This document shows, in pieces, positions 61,812 to 64,000 of a stretch of DNA of 64,000 nucleotides. How positions within the stretch are numbered: position 1 is the first letter of the stretch; every line of letters starts with the position of its first letter. The notes beneath the pieces are model-generated. The model was not told where the DNA came from. It searched no databases and saw only the letters and a program-made list of their open reading frames with translations. Position numbers and translations under genes: made by a program. Source of the DNA: Mycobacterium celatum (GTDB taxonomy: Bacteria; Actinomycetota; Actinomycetes; Mycobacteriales; Mycobacteriaceae); the NCBI RefSeq assembly GCF_002101595.1, contig NZ_LQOM01000022.1, positions 114,845 to 178,844 of the forward strand, read 5' to 3'.

Positions 61812-62822
61812 ATGGGAAATTCGCAAGTCGTCGTCGTCACCGGCGCGAGCGCCGGAATCGGTCGCGCCACCGCACAGCTGCTCGGCCGGCGGGGCGCCCG
61901 GGTCGGGCTGCTGGCGCGCGGTGAGACCGGGTTGGAGGGCGCGGCCAACGACGTGCGCACGGCAGGCGGTGAGGCGCTGGCGCTCCCGACCGACGTCTCG
62001 GACTACGACGCCGTGGAACGGGCCGCCCAGCGCGTCGAGGAAAAGTTCGGGCGTATCGACGCCTGGATCAATGTCGCGTTCAGCTCGGTGTTCGCACCCT
62101 TCGCGGAGATCAAGCCGGAAGAGTTTCGCAGGGTAACCGAGATCAGCTACCTCGGCTTCGTGTACGGGACGATGGTCGCGCTCAAGCGATTTCGGCCGCG
62201 AAACTCTGGCGTCATCGTGCAAGTGGGGTCGGCGTTGGGAGAGCGCTCGATTCCGCTCCAATCGGCGTACTGCGGCGCCAAGCACGCGATCAACGGCTTC
62301 ACCGAGTCCCTGCGAACCGAGTTGATGCACGAGAAAAGCAAGGTTCGGGTCACGGTCGTGCAGATGCCGGCGGTCAACACACCGCAGTTCTCCTGGGTCC
62401 TTTCGCGTCTGGACAAGCACCCGCAGCCGGTGCCGCCGATCTACCAGCCGGAGGTGGCGGCGCGCGGGGTCCTGCATGCGCTCGACCATCCGCGCCGCAA
62501 GCAGTACTGGGTCGGGGCCAGCACCGTCGGGACGATCATGGGACAGCGGCTGGCCCCGGCGCTGCTCGACCGATACCTCGCACGAACCGGATATGATTCG
62601 CAGCAAACCGATCAGAAGGTCGAGCCGAATCGCTCGGCGAATCTGTGGGAACCGCTGGACGGCCCGGGTGGTCGCGACTACGGGGCCCACGGCGTGTTCG
62701 ACGGCCAGTCACACGGTCGCAGCGCGCAATTCTGGCTGACCCGGCACCGCCGCTCGCTGGTGGGCGCGGGCCTTGCGGCGAGCCTGCTTGCCGCGTCGAG
62801 TTGGGCGCAGCGCCAGCTGTGA
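61812..62822 (+). CDS. Short-chain dehydrogenase with C-terminal membrane-like tail
   Basis: 336 aa. Classical SDR core (about 1-250): [18 protein letters not shown], the acidic NAD/NADP loop [15 protein letters not shown] as the NNAG equivalent, [11 protein letters not shown] (Ser) and [11 protein letters not shown] (YxxxK). The C-terminal 85 residues extend beyond the usual length and end with a hydrophobic helix [19 protein letters not shown], possibly membrane-peripheral. Substrate unknown. ATG 61812. Confidence 0.85.
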   Translation: MGNSQVVVVTGASAGIGRATAQLLGRRGARVGLLARGETGLEGAANDVRTAGGEALALPTDVSDYDAVERAAQRVEEKFGRIDAWINVAFSSVFAPFAEIKPEEFRRVTEISYLGFVYGTMVALKRFRPRNSGVIVQVGSALGERSIPLQSAYCGAKHAINGFTESLRTELMHEKSKVRVTVVQMPAVNTPQFSWVLSRLDKHPQPVPPIYQPEVAARGVLHALDHPRRKQYWVGASTVGTIMGQRLAPALLDRYLARTGYDSQQTDQKVEPNRSANLWEPLDGPGGRDYGAHGVFDGQSHGRSAQFWLTRHRRSLVGAGLAASLLAASSWAQRQL

Positions 62823-62928
62823 GCAGTCGGACTGACCTTCTGTCCCAATAGTCACCGTAACCACTTGCGCCACTGTGGTTTCGGCTGTGGATCGAGGGTG
62901 GCACAGTGTCCGACGCGCGTGATAGCAT

Positions 62929-62944
62929 TCGAACATGCGTTCGA
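62929..62944 (+). promoter_or_regulatory. Perfect mycobacterial SOS (LexA) box
   Basis: TCGAAC-ATGC-GTTCGA at 62929-62944 matches the consensus TCGAAC-N4-GTTCGA exactly and spans the start codon (ATG 62935-62937) of the DUF222 gene. LexA control of some 13E12-repeat genes is known in M. tuberculosis. The site is seen directly; repression is inferred. Confidence 0.85.
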
Positions 62945-63957
62945 GTTGTCGTGAGGAGATCGTCGAGGTTTTCGACGCGCTCGAGGCTGAGCTGAAACGC
63001 GCTCTGGATTTGTCTTTCGATGTGTTGACGACGCCGGAGCGGTTGGCGTTGCTGCAGCGCTGCGAGACGCTGCGCCGCCGCCTGCCCGCCGTCGAACATC
63101 CGTTGATCAACCAGCTGGCCGAGCAGGCCGATAAGACCGAGCTGGGCGGTACGCTGCCTTCGGCGCTGGCTGATCGGTTGCGGATCAGTCGCGCTGAGGC
63201 ATCCCGGCGCATCCATGAGGCCGCCGATCTGGGCGAGCGCAGAACGGTCACCGGCGAACCGTTGGCGCCGGTACTGTCCGCCACGGCCGCCGCGCAGCGC
63301 GCCGGAGACCTCGGGGCCGCTCATGTGGCGGTGATCCGTGGTTTTATGCGCCGGCTGCCGGGGTTCGTCGACGCCGAAACCCGCCAGCACGCCGAAGCCC
63401 ACCTGGCCGGGCTCGCCGCGCAGCATCGCCCCGATGACCTGGACAAGCTGGCCGACAAACTCACCGACTGCCTCAACCCCGACGGTGATTTCAGCGACGA
63501 CGACAGGGCCCGGCGACGCGGTGTGACGCTGGGTCGCCAACAGCCCGACGGCATGTCGCAACTGAGTGGCTGGGTAACCCCCGAGCTGCGCGCCACCATG
63601 GAGGCGGTGTGGGCCAAGCTGGCCGCCCCCGGCATGTGCAACCCCGAAGACACCGCCCCCGTGCTCGACGGGACACCCCCCGAGCAGACGGCCCAGCGTG
63701 ACACCCGCGGGGCCGCGCAGCGCAACCACGACGGGCTGCTGGCCGCGTTGCGGGCGCTGCTGGCATCCGGAAACCTGGGTCAGCACAACGGGCTACCGGC
63801 CACCATCATCGTCACCGCCACCCTCAAAGAGCTCCAAGCCGGCACCGGTCACGGGCTCACCGCCGGCGGGACCCTGCTACCGATGTCCGATGTGATCCGG
63901 ATCGCCTCCCACGCCCACCACTATGAAGTACCCCGGGTTTTGTTCCGATCCCTATAG
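62935..63957 (+). pseudogene. DUF222 (13E12-repeat family) gene cut by an IS element
   Basis: 340 codons remain open, but native sequence ends at about residue 330 (HAHHY, to 63924); the last ten codons [10 protein letters not shown] come from the inserted element. The DUF222 part has [40 protein letters not shown] and [19 protein letters not shown], typical of the 13E12 family. The C-terminal HNH nuclease-like part that normally follows is missing from this window; it may lie beyond the element. The start codon lies inside an SOS box. Confidence 0.8.
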
Positions 63958-64000
63958 GAGGATTGGAAGCATGCCCCGACAGTATTCGCCGGAGTTTCGG
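63924..64000 (+). mobile_element. Left end of an IS3-family element (truncated by window)
   Basis: The element seems to begin at TGAAGTACCCCGGGTTTTG (63924 on), a TGA-starting left end as in IS3-family elements, interrupting the DUF222 gene. An AGGAGG ribosome site (63957-63962) then precedes ATG 63971. The exact boundary is uncertain because the right end and target duplication are outside. Confidence 0.6.
63971..64000 (+). CDS. IS3-family transposase OrfA, first ten codons
   Basis: Reads MPRQYSPEFR, the common N-terminus of IS3-family OrfA proteins (HTH part that binds the ends). Preceded by AGGAGG eight bases upstream. Only the first ten residues fit in the window; DDE OrfB would lie beyond it. 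Confidence 0.62.
   Translation, partial: MPRQYSPEFR

Noticed and set aside
1..64000. CRISPR array or tRNA/rRNA genes
   Set aside because: No regularly spaced direct repeats were found on reading, and no T-arm or anticodon-like cloverleaf segments were recognised. A tRNA scan would settle the latter.

Overview
The window is high-G+C actinobacterial DNA from a Mycobacterium. The backbone follows the hisS to thrS order known from slow-growing mycobacteria such as M. tuberculosis (hisS, MBL-fold hydrolase, ppiB, relA, apt, lipoprotein, secF, secD, yajC, gabT, car/fadD9, ruvB-ruvA-ruvC, DUF4178 to speE, yebC, pdxT, tesB, pdxS, Nudix, pimA, patA, pgsA, HIT, thrS). GTG starts and ATGA/GTGA stop-start overlaps are frequent. 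PE/PPE genes found at this place in M. tuberculosis are absent. I cannot name the species from sequence alone. No tRNA, rRNA, CRISPR array or complete mobile element was recognised.

Region 1 (1-38.5 kb) is core metabolism and housekeeping: histidyl-tRNA synthetase, (p)ppGpp synthesis and hydrolysis, purine salvage, the SecDF-YajC export accessory complex, Holliday-junction processing with an SOS box in front of ruvC, PLP synthesis (pdxS/pdxT), phosphatidylinositol mannoside synthesis (pgsA-patA-pimA, overlapping genes) and threonyl-tRNA synthetase. Several accessory genes sit inside this backbone: an XRE-like regulator, a 7-TM protein and a small secreted protein between ppiB and relA, with two related palindromes spaced exactly 30 bp apart; a receptor Ser/Thr kinase directly upstream of yajC-secDF; an amidohydrolase, a nitroreductase and an 81-aa secreted two-repeat protein before gabT; and an ABC1/UbiB-type kinase between yebC and pdxT.

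Region 2 (38.6-46.9 kb) is accessory: a Na+/H+ antiporter, a thioesterase, an aldo/keto reductase, DUF1990 and DoxX proteins, then a redox-flavoured block with two winged-helix regulators that share a C-x13-C-x29/31-C layout (predicted Fe-S sensors), a nitronate monooxygenase-like flavoprotein, a cupin, a membrane protein, a 7Fe ferredoxin and a divergent DUF2249-cupin fusion.

Region 3 (46.9-57.5 kb) is catabolic: pcaHGBDC for protocatechuate to 3-oxoadipate, a methyltransferase, a hemerythrin/DUF2231-Rieske pair, and a ring-hydroxylating dioxygenase operon (alpha and beta subunits, 70-aa protein, dihydrodiol dehydrogenase-like SDR, class II aldolase-like protein) with a convergent IclR regulator.

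Region 4 (57.5-64 kb) holds a PknH-sensor-like lipoprotein, a HAD phosphatase, a DedA protein, a Cys-rich STAS protein, an ArsR-SRPBCC-DinB trio, an SDR, and finally a DUF222 (13E12-repeat family) gene with a perfect mycobacterial SOS box over its start codon. That gene is interrupted by the left end of an apparent IS3-family element that runs out of the window. Strong intergenic hairpins mark several gene ends, and two of them (about 20.9 and 32.2 kb) share the same stem sequence.
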